The notes beneath the pieces were generated by a model, which was given only the letters and a program-made list of their open reading frames with translations, had not been told where the DNA came from and searched no databases. Positions 39,832 through 48,746 of a stretch of DNA of 64,000 bases are shown piece by piece. A program made the translations under genes and the position numbers. This DNA comes from Verrucomicrobiia bacterium. Its GTDB lineage: Bacteria; Verrucomicrobiota; Verrucomicrobiia; Limisphaerales; JADLHS01. The stretch's first letter is position 1, and every line of letters begins with the position of its first letter. Location: the NCBI GenBank assembly GCA_026125285.1, contig JAHCLO010000007.1, forward strand, positions 174,799 to 238,798, read 5' to 3'.

Positions 39832-42800
39832 ATGGCCGAATTGAAAATGCAGGCGATCCCGTCCAAGGGCGGACGCTGGTTGCGGCGGCTCGCAATTATT
39901 GCCGCTGTGCTTGTCGTATTGTTGGTCGCGGGCTATTTCTTCCTCACCAGCAGTGCGTTCGTAAAGGGGTTTGTGTTGCCCAAGGTCGGCGCGGCGTTGA
40001 ACGCGGAGATTTCCGTCGCGGACATCAAAGTCAGTCCCTTCTCGCAGGTGATCTTGCGCGACGTGAAGCTCACGCCCAAAGGTGCGGAACCGTTGCTCGC
40101 GGTGGCGGAACTGCGCGCGCGTTACCGCCTGTGGTCCATTCTCGGCGGCACGATTGCGGTCGAGGAAGTGGTGGTGAATTCCCCGGTGGTGACGCTGGTC
40201 GAGAACGCCGACGGCACCAGCAATCTCGATCCGCTGCTCAAGACTTTGGAATCAGCAGAACCGGAAAAGCCGGCAACTACTCCGTCACCGTCCGAGCCGA
40301 CCGCAGTGGACGTCAAGACGGTGAGTCTCAACAACGCCACGGTGCGGCTGGTCACGCAGCTCAAGAGCGGCGGACGCGACGTGACCGAACTCTCGAATCT
40401 CAACGTCACCATTCGCGACATCAAGAACGGCCAGTCCGGCAAGCTGGATTTGAACGGAGGGTTGAGCATGGAAATGGCCGCGCAACCCGACTTTGAAGGC
40501 GGCACCTTGGGCGCAAAACTCCTTGGCGCGTTCACGTTCAAGCTTACACCCGATTTACAGCCGGCCTCGCTCCAGGGCGAGGCCACGGCGACGATTGAAA
40601 AGGCCGCCGGCCTTTTCGCCGAAGTGGCCAATCTCACCGCCAAGCTCGCTTGCGAAACTACGCCCACGGAAATCAAACAGGCGGCCGTGCAATTCAGCAA
40701 GGCAGGCACAGCGTTGGGCGAGGTGCGAGCGGGCGGGCCGTTCGCGCTGGAGAAGCTGGAGGGCAAACTCAAGGTGGAAGTGCTGTCGCTTGACCGGCAG
40801 GTACTGAATCTGGTGGGTGCGCCGATGGGCATGGATTTCGGCACCACAACCATCAATTCGGCCAATGACGTGGAACTGGCCAACGGCGGGGATCGCATTG
40901 CGGTGATTGGACAATTCAACGTTGCGCGGTTCCAAGTGATTCAGCAGGGGCAGGCCACGCCCACCGTGGATTTGCGCGGGGATTACAACGTGACGGTGGA
41001 CCTGGCGGGCGAATCCGCGCTCTTGCGAACGCTGAACGTGCTTGGCACACAAGATGGACAGCCGCTGCTGCAAACCGAACTCACCAGCCCCATGCCCATT
41101 GCCTGGGGCAAAACCTCCGACGCGGTCGGAGATGCCGCCTTGAACGTTGCCGTCACGAATCTGAATCTTGCGCACTGGGAGGCATTTGCCGCCGATCTGG
41201 CGCCCGGCGGTGTGGTTGGCGCCCGCGTGAAGCTGCTTTCGCAACAGGGCGGCAAACAACTCACGTTCGAGGTGGCGAGCCAGGTGAAGGACTTCGCCGC
41301 GCAATTCGGCAGCAATCAAATCCAACGCGCGGATGTTCTGCTTTCGGCGCGCGGCGTGGCCACTGATCTCGAGCAGTTCAAGCTGGACGAGTACCGCCTG
41401 GAACTTGCGCGGCAGAATCAAAACGCCCTGACGGTTACGGGTTCGGGCACGGTCAACACCACCACCGAGGCGGCGGATTTGCAGATGGCGGTGCAGGCCT
41501 CGTTGGTGCAATTGCTGAACCTGCTGCCACAGCCCGATGTCAGCGTGACCGCCGGTGCGCTGGACTTCAAGGGCCGCGTCACGAATCAGGGCCAGACGCA
41601 GACCGCCGTTGGGCAACTGGCGCTCACGGAGTTCACCGGGGTCTATGACACTTACCGTTTCGCAAATTTTGGCACCTGGGTGGATTTTGACGTGGCGCTC
41701 AAGGATAACGTGGCGGACATACGCAAAGCGTCCGGCGTGGTGCGCGAGAACCGTGAGGCCGGCGGTCGCTTCGAAGCCGGTGGCAAATTTGACCTCGAAC
41801 GCAACGCCGGTTCGCTCACCTTGACGCTCGCCGATTTCAACCAGCACGGCCTGCGTCCGTTCCTTGAATCCGCCCTGGGCGACAAGAAACTCGTTTCCGT
41901 GGCCTTGAACACCACGGCTTCGGCGACCTTGGGCGCGACCGGCGATGCCGACCTCAAGGCCGATTTGAAGGTCACGAACCTCGTCGTCAATGATCCCAGC
42001 GGCACCGTGCCCGCCACACCGTTGGAAGCGGCCGTGCAAGTGGACACCTCCGTCGTGAAAAATGTGGCCACGATCCGTCAAGCCCAGGTGACGCTGACAC
42101 CCACTGATCGCGCGAAGAACCAGTTGAATCTGACCGGCACGGTGGATTATTCCGTTTCCAATGCCGTCACCGGCGATTTGAAACTCGCGGCGGAATCACT
42201 GGACGTTACGCGCTATTACGATTTGTTCAGTGGCGGTCCGACCACGCCGGCTGCGACCAAGCCCGCGGAGACGCCGGCCGCTCCGGATCAAGAACCGGAA
42301 GCGATGGACCTGCCGTTCCGCAATTTCACCTTCGCGGCGAACATTGGTCGCTTTTATCTGCACGAAGTGGACATCGCCAATCTGCAAACCACGGCCAAAC
42401 TGGACGGCAGCCGTGTGGTGGTGAAGCCCTGTCAGCTCACGCTGAACGGCGCCCCCGTCAACGCGACCGTAGATTTGGACCTCGGTGTGCCGGGCTACAA
42501 ATACGACGTCGCCTTCAACGCGCAAGCCGTGCCCCTCACGCCGCTGGTCAACACGTTCGTCTCCGACCGCAAAGGCCAGATTGGCGGCACGACCACGGCC
42601 AGCGCGGAGATCAAGGGCGCGGGCATGACTGGCGCGAGCCTGCAAAAAAACCTGGCCGGCCAGTTCAATGTCCTCTCCACCAACTTGAACCTTTCCATCT
42701 CCAATGTCCGCAATCCGCTCATCAATTCGGTGATCAACATCGTCATCGGCATTCCGGAATTGATTCGTAACCCCATGGCCACGGTCGGCAACTGGATTGG

Positions 42801-43434
42801 CAATCTGACGGGCAGCAGCAAGGGCGGTTGGGCGGATGAAATCACCGCCGCGCCCATTGACACCTTGCTCGTGCGCGGCACCGCCGGCAACGGGCGCGTG
42901 AACCTGGATCAGGCAGACGTTCGCAGCCGCGCGTTCCATGTTGCCGCCAGCGGCCCCATTACGCTCGCTCCCGTGCTGGACCACTCGACGCTTCAGATTC
43001 CAGTTTCGGTGTCCTTGAGCCGCGCCCTCGGCGACAAGATTGGCCTGGTGGACGCGAACACACCCACCAACGCCGTTTACGTCCCCATGCCGCAGTTCCT
43101 GACGATGAAGGGCACCCTGGACAAACCCAAACCAGATATCAGTTACCTCGCGCTGGGCGCCCTGGCGGCCAAGACCGGAGCGGGACTCGTGAAAGGTATT
43201 GGCGGCGCGACCGGTGAGAAGATTGGCGGCGCATTGAATCTGGTCGGTGGTATTCTCGGCGGCCAGCGCACCGCACCTGACACCAATGCACCTTCTGCGA
43301 CTACAACCAATCAACCCGCCGCCACCAACCAACCGGCGGCGGACCCGGTGGGCGGACTGATCCGGGGAATTGGGGGGTTGTTGGGCGGCGACCGTTCCGC
43401 GAGCAAAGGCACCAATCAACCGGCAAAACCTTAG
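39832..43434 (+). CDS. AsmA-like inner membrane/periplasmic protein (1200 aa)
   Basis: The start at 39832 follows GGAGAC by 6-8 nt and precedes a transmembrane helix (LAIIAAVLVVLLVAGYFFL). Then comes an AsmA-type beginning: LPKVGAALNAEISVADIKVSPFSQVILRDVKLTPKG. Long beta-rich repeats and the AsmA_2-like LQKNLAGQFNVLSTNLNLSI near residue 970 follow. AsmA proteins are bridge-like lipid carriers between inner and outer membrane. The C-terminus is a Thr/Pro/Gln-rich tail (TNQPAATNQPAADPVG). It is alone on its strand until the peptidase gene. Confidence 0.85.
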   Translation: MAELKMQAIPSKGGRWLRRLAIIAAVLVVLLVAGYFFLTSSAFVKGFVLPKVGAALNAEISVADIKVSPFSQVILRDVKLTPKGAEPLLAVAELRARYRLWSILGGTIAVEEVVVNSPVVTLVENADGTSNLDPLLKTLESAEPEKPATTPSPSEPTAVDVKTVSLNNATVRLVTQLKSGGRDVTELSNLNVTIRDIKNGQSGKLDLNGGLSMEMAAQPDFEGGTLGAKLLGAFTFKLTPDLQPASLQGEATATIEKAAGLFAEVANLTAKLACETTPTEIKQAAVQFSKAGTALGEVRAGGPFALEKLEGKLKVEVLSLDRQVLNLVGAPMGMDFGTTTINSANDVELANGGDRIAVIGQFNVARFQVIQQGQATPTVDLRGDYNVTVDLAGESALLRTLNVLGTQDGQPLLQTELTSPMPIAWGKTSDAVGDAALNVAVTNLNLAHWEAFAADLAPGGVVGARVKLLSQQGGKQLTFEVASQVKDFAAQFGSNQIQRADVLLSARGVATDLEQFKLDEYRLELARQNQNALTVTGSGTVNTTTEAADLQMAVQASLVQLLNLLPQPDVSVTAGALDFKGRVTNQGQTQTAVGQLALTEFTGVYDTYRFANFGTWVDFDVALKDNVADIRKASGVVRENREAGGRFEAGGKFDLERNAGSLTLTLADFNQHGLRPFLESALGDKKLVSVALNTTASATLGATGDADLKADLKVTNLVVNDPSGTVPATPLEAAVQVDTSVVKNVATIRQAQVTLTPTDRAKNQLNLTGTVDYSVSNAVTGDLKLAAESLDVTRYYDLFSGGPTTPAATKPAETPAAPDQEPEAMDLPFRNFTFAANIGRFYLHEVDIANLQTTAKLDGSRVVVKPCQLTLNGAPVNATVDLDLGVPGYKYDVAFNAQAVPLTPLVNTFVSDRKGQIGGTTTASAEIKGAGMTGASLQKNLAGQFNVLSTNLNLSISNVRNPLINSVINIVIGIPELIRNPMATVGNWIGNLTGSSKGGWADEITAAPIDTLLVRGTAGNGRVNLDQADVRSRAFHVAASGPITLAPVLDHSTLQIPVSVSLSRALGDKIGLVDANTPTNAVYVPMPQFLTMKGTLDKPKPDISYLALGALAAKTGAGLVKGIGGATGEKIGGALNLVGGILGGQRTAPDTNAPSATTTNQPAATNQPAADPVGGLIRGIGGLLGGDRSASKGTNQPAKP

Positions 43435-43787
43435 CGGATTCGCCGCGCGCCGTGCTTTGGCAAAACCGAGCCGTCACACGGTGGTCGCCAGCCAAAGAGC
43501 AGTATCCTTCCGCTTGGATGTTGCCCTGGAAATTGCTTCGGGAAATGCCTCAATCTGGCCCGGCGAAAACGCTCGTAGCGCAGGATTCCATCCTGCCGTA
43601 TCGCGGATTTCCAATCCGCGGACCTTGGCCAGCACCAGCGTTTCCGAGCGTTCGGCCCGTCTGCCGAATGGAATTCGGCGGTACAGCAAATTGGAAATCT
43701 GCGCCACAACCTGACAAGACTCAGACATTACTGCTTCGGAAAAACTCCGTTTGACCTCGCGCGCTCTTTCGCCAAGCATCGGTCGCG
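43435..43787. other. Intergenic, 353 bases, mostly a dispersed repeat
   Basis: Apart from the repeat at 43571-43706 I see no gene. The last 80 bases should hold the ribosome site of the peptidase gene. Confidence 0.4.
43571..43706. repeat. Dispersed palindromic repeat (GCTCGTAGCGC family), copy 1
   Basis: The repeat starts GCTCGTAGCGCAGGATTCCA, contains local palindromes (GCGGATTTCCAATCCGC, CCGAATGGAATTCGG) and ends near AAATTGGAAATCTGCGCC. A copy with the same order of palindromes (TATCGCGGATTTGCAATCCGC, CGAATGGAATTCGGCG) lies inside an Rhs gene at 49609-49745. Confidence 0.8.
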
Positions 43788-45155
43788 ATGAATGACGTGC
43801 TTGCCTACCTTCGCGCCAACCAAAAGCGCTTTGTAAACGAACTTTGCGATTACGTGCGCTTCCCCAGCGTGTCCGCGCAACCGCCGCACCGCCCGGACAT
43901 GCTGGCCTGCGCGAAATGGCTCGTCGCCCACTGCCAGAACATTGGTCTCGACGCAAAGCTCTGTCCCACGGCCGGCCATCCCATCGTGCTCGCCAAGACG
44001 CCGCGCCAGCCGACCACGGGCCGCCGGCACTTCATGGTCTATGGCCACTACGACGTGCAACCGCCCGAACCCTTCGAACTCTGGAAGACGCCGCCGTTTG
44101 AACCGACGCTGCGCGGTCGTTCGCTCGTTGGCCGCGGCGCCAGCGACAACAAAGGCCAGAACCTCGCCCACCTCAAGGCCGTGGAGGCTTACTTGCGCAC
44201 CGGCCAGGAGCTGCCGTGCGACATCACCTTTGTGATTGAAGGCGAGGAGGAAGTCGGCAGCAAAAGCCTCGCCGGGTTTCTGAAGGAACATCGCGCGGAA
44301 CTCCGCTGCGACGCCGTGGTGGTTTCGGACACCGGCATTCCGGCAAAGAACCTGCCCGCCCTCACCTACGCCCTGCGCGGCATCGCGGCGTTTGAAATCA
44401 TCCTGCGCGGCCCCTCGCGCGATCTGCACTCCGGCATCTTTGGCGGGGCGGTGGAAAATCCGGCCACGGCGCTCTGCCGTTTGCTGGCGAAGATCCATGA
44501 TGCGAAAGGCCGCATTGCCATCCCCGGCTTCTATGACGATGTCGCGCCGCTGACCAGGTTTGAACGCCAGCAACTCGCCCGTCTGCCCTTCCAGCGCGCG
44601 AAGTTCCAGAAGTTTCTCGGCGTACCGCAGTTGTTCGGTGAACACGGCTTCACCCCGGACGAACAACGCAGCGCGCGGCCCACGTTCGAGATCAATGGCC
44701 TTACCAGCGGTTACCAGGGCGAAGGCAGCAAAACCATTGTGCCCGCCTGGGCGCGCGCGAAGGTAACCGCCCGGCTCGTGGCGCATCAGAAACCCGCGCG
44801 CGTGATCAAAGCCGTCCATGCGTTTCTGAAGCAGCATTGTCCGCCTACCGTGAAGCTCGAAGTTAAATCCGGTCACGGCGCGGAAGCTTACCTGGTTTCG
44901 CCCAAGAGCGCGGACGCCCAGGCGGCCCTGCGCGCCTTACGCAGTGCCTTTGGATGCGAACCGGTGTTGTTGCGTGAAGGCGGCTCGATTCCCATCGTCA
45001 ATCAGTTCAAGAAAATCCTGGGCGCGGACACGTTGCTTTTGGGCCTGGCGTTGCCCGATGACAACGCCCATTCGCCGAATGAGAAGTTCGATCTCGACCT
45101 GTTTGCCGCCGGTCAGCGGATGAGCGCATTGCTCTGGCAGGAACTGGCGCGTTAA
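43788..45155 (+). CDS. M20-family metallopeptidase (dipeptidase)
   Basis: M20 peptidases cleave peptides or acyl bonds with two zinc ions. Seen here: YGHYDVQPPEPFELW (His-Asp metal ligand, about residue 85), SDNKGQNLAHLKAVEAY, EGEEEVGSKSLAGFL (catalytic Glu and bridging region, about residue 152), SDTGIPAKNLPALTYALRGI and C-terminal DNAHSPNEKFDLDLF with the last His ligand. The 455-aa length with an inserted dimerisation domain matches the cytosolic nonspecific dipeptidase type. No signal peptide, so cytoplasmic. Confidence 0.95.
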   Translation: MNDVLAYLRANQKRFVNELCDYVRFPSVSAQPPHRPDMLACAKWLVAHCQNIGLDAKLCPTAGHPIVLAKTPRQPTTGRRHFMVYGHYDVQPPEPFELWKTPPFEPTLRGRSLVGRGASDNKGQNLAHLKAVEAYLRTGQELPCDITFVIEGEEEVGSKSLAGFLKEHRAELRCDAVVVSDTGIPAKNLPALTYALRGIAAFEIILRGPSRDLHSGIFGGAVENPATALCRLLAKIHDAKGRIAIPGFYDDVAPLTRFERQQLARLPFQRAKFQKFLGVPQLFGEHGFTPDEQRSARPTFEINGLTSGYQGEGSKTIVPAWARAKVTARLVAHQKPARVIKAVHAFLKQHCPPTVKLEVKSGHGAEAYLVSPKSADAQAALRALRSAFGCEPVLLREGGSIPIVNQFKKILGADTLLLGLALPDDNAHSPNEKFDLDLFAAGQRMSALLWQELAR

Positions 45156-45208
45156 CCTGCCGCAGCGCGCACGCTCCTCAGCTTGCTTGGAATCCCAGCT
45201 TGGTTGGA

Positions 45209-46153
45209 TTATTCCGATTGCCTTGCGGACGGGGCGGTGGATGCCCGCAGACTCAGATTGCGCAGTTGCAGTTCCACATCAAACACCCCCGGCACTTCCC
45301 AGCCAATGACGATCCCGGTCAGCCGGTAATCCACCTCGTCGCGCGAACCGGCCATGAAGCCGCGCTGCCAGCCGGCGGCCAGTCCCTCGCGCAGGAGGGG
45401 CAACAACTCCCGGGCAAACGTCACCCATTGACCGTCGTGCGTGCTCTGGTTTGTGAACACGTCCGAGGCCAGCGTGTAAATGAACATCTTCGTGTCGCCG
45501 AAGTCCTGCGCTTGATACGCCGGCACCATCCGCGCGCGGTCATCATAAAGGGGAATGCCGAACCAGAAATACTGTCCATAGCCGGGCGACGCAGGATTCC
45601 GATTGGCCACCGTTAGAAAAATCAGGAACTGCGCCGCGTGCAGCGAGGGCGAGAAATCGTCCGTGCGGAACAGCTTCGAGCGGGTCAGCCGCGCCTCGAC
45701 GTGAAACCGGCACGCCGCCAAGTCCGCGAGCGCAGGCGGCTGCTCGATTTCCTGTTGCACCAAGAGGTGAACCCAGGGTTCAGTGGGCGTTTTGCGCGCG
45801 CGACCCGCGTATTCCACGCTGGCATTCACACCGAGCGACAGATCCGCTCCGCCTTCACCAAGACCGACTCGCTTGGCCAGGTTGGTGAAACAGAGGAACC
45901 CGTCGGGCGACCGCTCCGCCCGAACTGCTTCCAGTGGCAACCGGCTGGACCATTGGCAGAGGTCCCACGTCGGCTTGGCGGACGCAGAAGCGTCGGTGAC
46001 TTCGCCATAAACGACGCGCTTGCCCGGTTTCGGTTCGAGCAGCAGGAAACCGTTACGGAAATGCAGATCGCGAATCAGTTCGCGCTCGGTGACATTGGTC
46101 GCGGCCATCAGCGGCATCGCCCACAGCCAGGTGACTAGTGCCGTCACAACCAC
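45209..46153 (-). CDS. Secreted protein of unknown function fused in frame to an Rhs remnant
   Basis: The open frame begins far upstream at 46765 in an Rhs fragment, but the segment from GTG at 46153 (VVVTALVTWLWAMPLMAATN) has its own signal peptide and then about 290 residues with no Rhs character (HFRNGFLLLEPKPGKRVVYG, TKMFIYTLASDVFTNQSTHD). I take it as a separate gene whose upstream part was joined to the Rhs remnant by a repeat-mediated deletion. No domain is recognised. Exported. The start codon is uncertain. Confidence 0.62.
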   Translation of the reverse strand: MVVTALVTWLWAMPLMAATNVTERELIRDLHFRNGFLLLEPKPGKRVVYGEVTDASASAKPTWDLCQWSSRLPLEAVRAERSPDGFLCFTNLAKRVGLGEGGADLSLGVNASVEYAGRARKTPTEPWVHLLVQQEIEQPPALADLAACRFHVEARLTRSKLFRTDDFSPSLHAAQFLIFLTVANRNPASPGYGQYFWFGIPLYDDRARMVPAYQAQDFGDTKMFIYTLASDVFTNQSTHDGQWVTFARELLPLLREGLAAGWQRGFMAGSRDEVDYRLTGIVIGWEVPGVFDVELQLRNLSLRASTAPSARQSE

Positions 46154-46169
46154 AGTCCGCGACAAGGTC

Positions 46170-46239
46170 GGGCGCGTTGCTCCATACGCGCCGCAACTGA
46201 AACCTGGCTTCCCAACGGCGCGCACGGAGTGACGCGCCC
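46170..46239. repeat. Dispersed inverted repeat (GGGCGCG..GTGACGCGCCC), copy 1
   Basis: GGGCGCGTTGCTCCATACGCGCCG pairs imperfectly with CGGCGCGCACGGAGTGACGC at 46216-46239. A copy is found at 61677-61746 after the metal transporter operon. It sits at the junction of the Rhs remnant and the secreted protein gene. Confidence 0.7.
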
Positions 46240-46318
46240 TACCATGTTGCGCAATTTGTTTCTCACGAGACTTGGCGCCAGTTGTTGGGTTTGTGTCAAA
46301 GCAATGCACCGCCGACGC

Positions 46319-46765
46319 CATGCGCCAGTTCACTGTCACGCTGTCCTGCGCGGTGCGACCGTAGGTGTCCTCGGCAGTGGCGGTGTAGCTGTTGTTGCCG
46401 CTGGCCAGGGTGGCGCCGGCCCGCGCCCAACTGCCGTCGGCATACACGTTCGCGTTGCCGGCGCTCAGGCCGGTGCCGCTGACGGCTACGTGATCCAGAT
46501 TCGCTCCCGGCTGACTGGCCAGGCCCGCCACCGTGAGCGTCCCGCTGCGGGTGGCATTGGTCAGTTCATTCCGGTTGTTCACGCCAAAGGTTTGCACAAG
46601 TGCGTTGTTGGTCCGGTTCTGCAAGTTCCAGGCTTTATCATACGCATACCCGAACTGTTCCTGCAACCGCGCCGTTGACGCCCGGCTTGAAAGTCCGCCC
46701 ACTTTTCTACAATAGCCGGGACTGACACGTTCTTGCGTTCTGGACTGACACGTTCTCGTGTTCAA
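46319..46765 (-). pseudogene. Rhs repeat fragment
   Basis: RLQEQFGYAYDKAWNLQNRT and NALVQTFGVNNRNELTNAT match the Rhs core of the protein encoded at 48747-50519. It then continues with SGTGLSAGNANVYADGSWAR and EDTYGRTAQDSVTVNW, an RHS segment that stops abruptly. There is no toxin domain. It is a remnant cassette behind the toxin/immunity pair at 46787-48317. Confidence 0.75.
46719..46764. repeat. Two 23-bp direct repeats (GGACTGACACGTTCT core)
   Basis: GGACTGACACGTTCT occurs at 46719-46733 and 46742-46756, a 23-bp period. Multiple short direct repeats of this kind are found at the ends of IS21-type elements. No transposase is nearby. They mark the boundary between the immunity gene and the Rhs remnant. 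Confidence 0.6.
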
Positions 46766-46786
46766 AAAGCGCGTGACGGTTCGTTG

Positions 46787-47068
46787 CTAAAGGCCTTCTG
46801 AAAAAAAGAGTGCCAAAATCAAAAAAGCTAAGTAAAAGAGGACGAACCCCCAAACCACAAATCCCCCGATGATTGTCAATATCCGCACCCAGTACGGCTT
46901 GATGTACTTAAATATCGGATTAAGCACAACCAAGGCTGCGCTTAACACCAAGAAGCCCCAGTCAACCCACCACGAAACCGGGCCGAATGTGTGGCTCACG
47001 ACTACGAACAACCCAAACACCAGCGCTGGTAGAGTTGCCAGGAATATGTTGTTCAATTTCTGGCGCAT
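46787..47068 (-). CDS. Small membrane protein, putative Rhs immunity protein
   Basis: The start MRQKLNNIFLATLPALVFGL at 47068 is used because the longer frame upstream is hydrophilic and overlaps the toxin gene. Three hydrophobic helices follow (ALVFGLFVVVSHTFG, WVDWGFLVLSAALVVLN, ILTIIGGFVVWGFVLFYLAFLIL). The gene begins 4 nt after the Rhs toxin stop. Immunity proteins with several membrane helices are common for toxins that act on the membrane or periplasm. Assignment from position, not from homology. Confidence 0.6.
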   Translation of the reverse strand: MRQKLNNIFLATLPALVFGLFVVVSHTFGPVSWWVDWGFLVLSAALVVLNPIFKYIKPYWVRILTIIGGFVVWGFVLFYLAFLILALFFSEGL

Positions 47069-47072
47069 TGCG

Positions 47073-48317
47073 TCATTCGAAACATTTCGCCGGAACGGGC
47101 TTCGTGTAGCCAGGTGTGCCGGGTGGCTGTTTCGGTAAGTTCTCCGCCACAACACTCAACAAGCCACTGACATAGGAATTCGAGTTGTATTCATTTGGAT
47201 CCGAAGGAATGGGCCAATACCTCAAGTCGTCTTTGTACTTCGCGTCCGTATCGAACAATTTCTGGATGAATTCATCCTCAGTCATTTTGTTGGGCACATG
47301 TATTTTTTTGGAAAAGTTATTGTTGGTACGATCGATATCGGTTTGCCTGTTGACGTTGCTCACAAGGCGAAGCCTTCCCTCGGGTCCAGCTCCAATCGTC
47401 GCGTAAAAGCGTCCGTCTTTAGTTTTGTTGTTCTTGAACCTAGAATCATCTTTCCACTTTTCTTGATTCTCAGGGATAATAGTGATTTTTGAGTGGTTCA
47501 GCTTTAGCTTCACCGGATGTGTTTCAAGGCACACTTCAAGGCCGAACAGATCAAGTAGGTTCACAGGATTGTTGCGGATCGCCCCGTAAAGATTCTGGTT
47601 GACGGCAATCCATGCCTCGAAGGACGCTTCGTCCGGGCCCGACTCAGCAACGGAGGTGCTGGGAGCAAGCATGAGCGGCAAACTGCCAGTGTCCCCGAGC
47701 GGATCCTGATTGATCCACCGCTGCAAATTCGGCTCGTAATAGCGGAAGCCGTAGTAGTACAAGCCCGCGTTGGCGTGCCATTCCTTGCTGCTGAAACGGT
47801 AGGTGTTCGCCTCCGCCAACGGGCTGGCCATGCCCAGCAGGTTGCCGTAAGGGTCATACTGATACCGCGCCACCACCGCTCCGTTCGTGTTCATCAACGC
47901 CGTGATGTTGCCGTTGCCATCGGCGTGGTAGTAGGCGTGGGGACTGGATGCTGGATGCTGGATGCTGGATGAGTCAGTTCGGGCCAACAGGCCGCCAATT
48001 CCACCCGCGCCTTGCAGACTGCCGCTCAGGTCATTCCCCCGCGTGTAGCTGATGGTTTTGATCGGAATGTTCGTGGAAACCTGCGGCTGGAAATGCCGTT
48101 CCTGCACCACGAGCATCCCGTCATAGACGTAGCGCACTTCGTTGGTCAGCAGCCACGCGCTGCCGGTCCACCGATGCTGTTGCAACACCCGCTTCCGCCC
48201 GAAGGCGTCATACTTCATGCTCTCCCGCCACGCGCTGGCCACATACACGTTGGTGAGTTGATTGGCTCGTACCCGTTCACATTTCATTCGATTTGTTAAC
48301 GTCTTAATGAGCGACAC
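47073..48317 (-). CDS. Orphan Rhs core fragment with C-terminal toxin, cassette 1
   Basis: The Rhs core part (YRFSSKEWHANAGLYYYGFRYYEPNLQRWINQDP) ends in the conserved pre-toxin junction, after which about 200 unrelated residues follow (NLLDLFGLEVCLETHPVKLKL ... YNSNSYVSGLLSVV ... PGTPGYTKPVP). That junction is the usual core/toxin border of Rhs polymorphic toxins. The C-terminal domain is not one I recognise; NSNSYVSGLL and GTPGYTKPVP are its most distinctive motifs. The frame starts without a signal or Rhs N-terminus, overlapping the preceding immunity gene by 14 bases, so it is an orphan module that needs recombination with a full Rhs gene. Confidence 0.8.
   Translation of the reverse strand: MSLIKTLTNRMKCERVRANQLTNVYVASAWRESMKYDAFGRKRVLQQHRWTGSAWLLTNEVRYVYDGMLVVQERHFQPQVSTNIPIKTISYTRGNDLSGSLQGAGGIGGLLARTDSSSIQHPASSPHAYYHADGNGNITALMNTNGAVVARYQYDPYGNLLGMASPLAEANTYRFSSKEWHANAGLYYYGFRYYEPNLQRWINQDPLGDTGSLPLMLAPSTSVAESGPDEASFEAWIAVNQNLYGAIRNNPVNLLDLFGLEVCLETHPVKLKLNHSKITIIPENQEKWKDDSRFKNNKTKDGRFYATIGAGPEGRLRLVSNVNRQTDIDRTNNNFSKKIHVPNKMTEDEFIQKLFDTDAKYKDDLRYWPIPSDPNEYNSNSYVSGLLSVVAENLPKQPPGTPGYTKPVPAKCFE
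47944..47971. repeat. Heptamer tandem repeat (CTGGATG)x4 inside Rhs
   Basis: Four copies of CTGGATG lie within the Rhs coding sequence, keeping the frame (28 nt plus one base of context). A different heptamer run lies at the equivalent place of the second Rhs gene (49569-49596). Confidence 0.85.
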
Positions 48318-48729
48318 GTTTTAGATCCAAACGGTTGCGGAGCGTCTCCTCAATAGCAAGTTGCGCAACGGTCAAAACAAACCGGCCACAGTAGGGAGTG
48401 TTAGCGGAGAGGTCAGGGTCATACACGCCACACTTGATGCTGAAATCCGGACAGTTTGTATTCAGGAATTCCAGCAGTTCGCTTATCAGCTTTACGTTGA
48501 CTATTCGTAAGCCAACTTCGATGCCAAGGCTGCATGCGCTCCAGACATTGTCCGAAACGAACACCATATTCTCGCCGTACTTCGTACATAATAGCTTCTC
48601 CAGCGCGATGTTCAGCCTATCAACTCGAAGGCCGTGCTGATTCTGTTCGTCGTCGTCAACAATACGATTGAATCGGCCGGTTTCAATTCCGTCGTCGATC
48701 TGCTCCTCTGTAAGTAAGATAACTTTCAT
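48304..48729 (-). CDS. Putative Rhs immunity protein (soluble)
   Basis: MKVILLTEEQIDDGIETGRF starts at 48729, 17 nt after the end of the Rhs gene that ends at 48747, so it is the first gene after that toxin. The 141-residue protein is acidic and soluble (IVDDDEQNQHGLRVDRL, KYGENMVFVSDNVWSACSLG). Acidic small proteins directly behind Rhs toxins are typical immunity proteins. No family is recognised. It overlaps the following orphan Rhs frame by 14 bases. Confidence 0.65.
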   Translation of the reverse strand: MKVILLTEEQIDDGIETGRFNRIVDDDEQNQHGLRVDRLNIALEKLLCTKYGENMVFVSDNVWSACSLGIEVGLRIVNVKLISELLEFLNTNCPDFSIKCGVYDPDLSANTPYCGRFVLTVAQLAIEETLRNRLDLKRVAH

Positions 48730-48746
48730 CGTATCCAAATGCCGCG

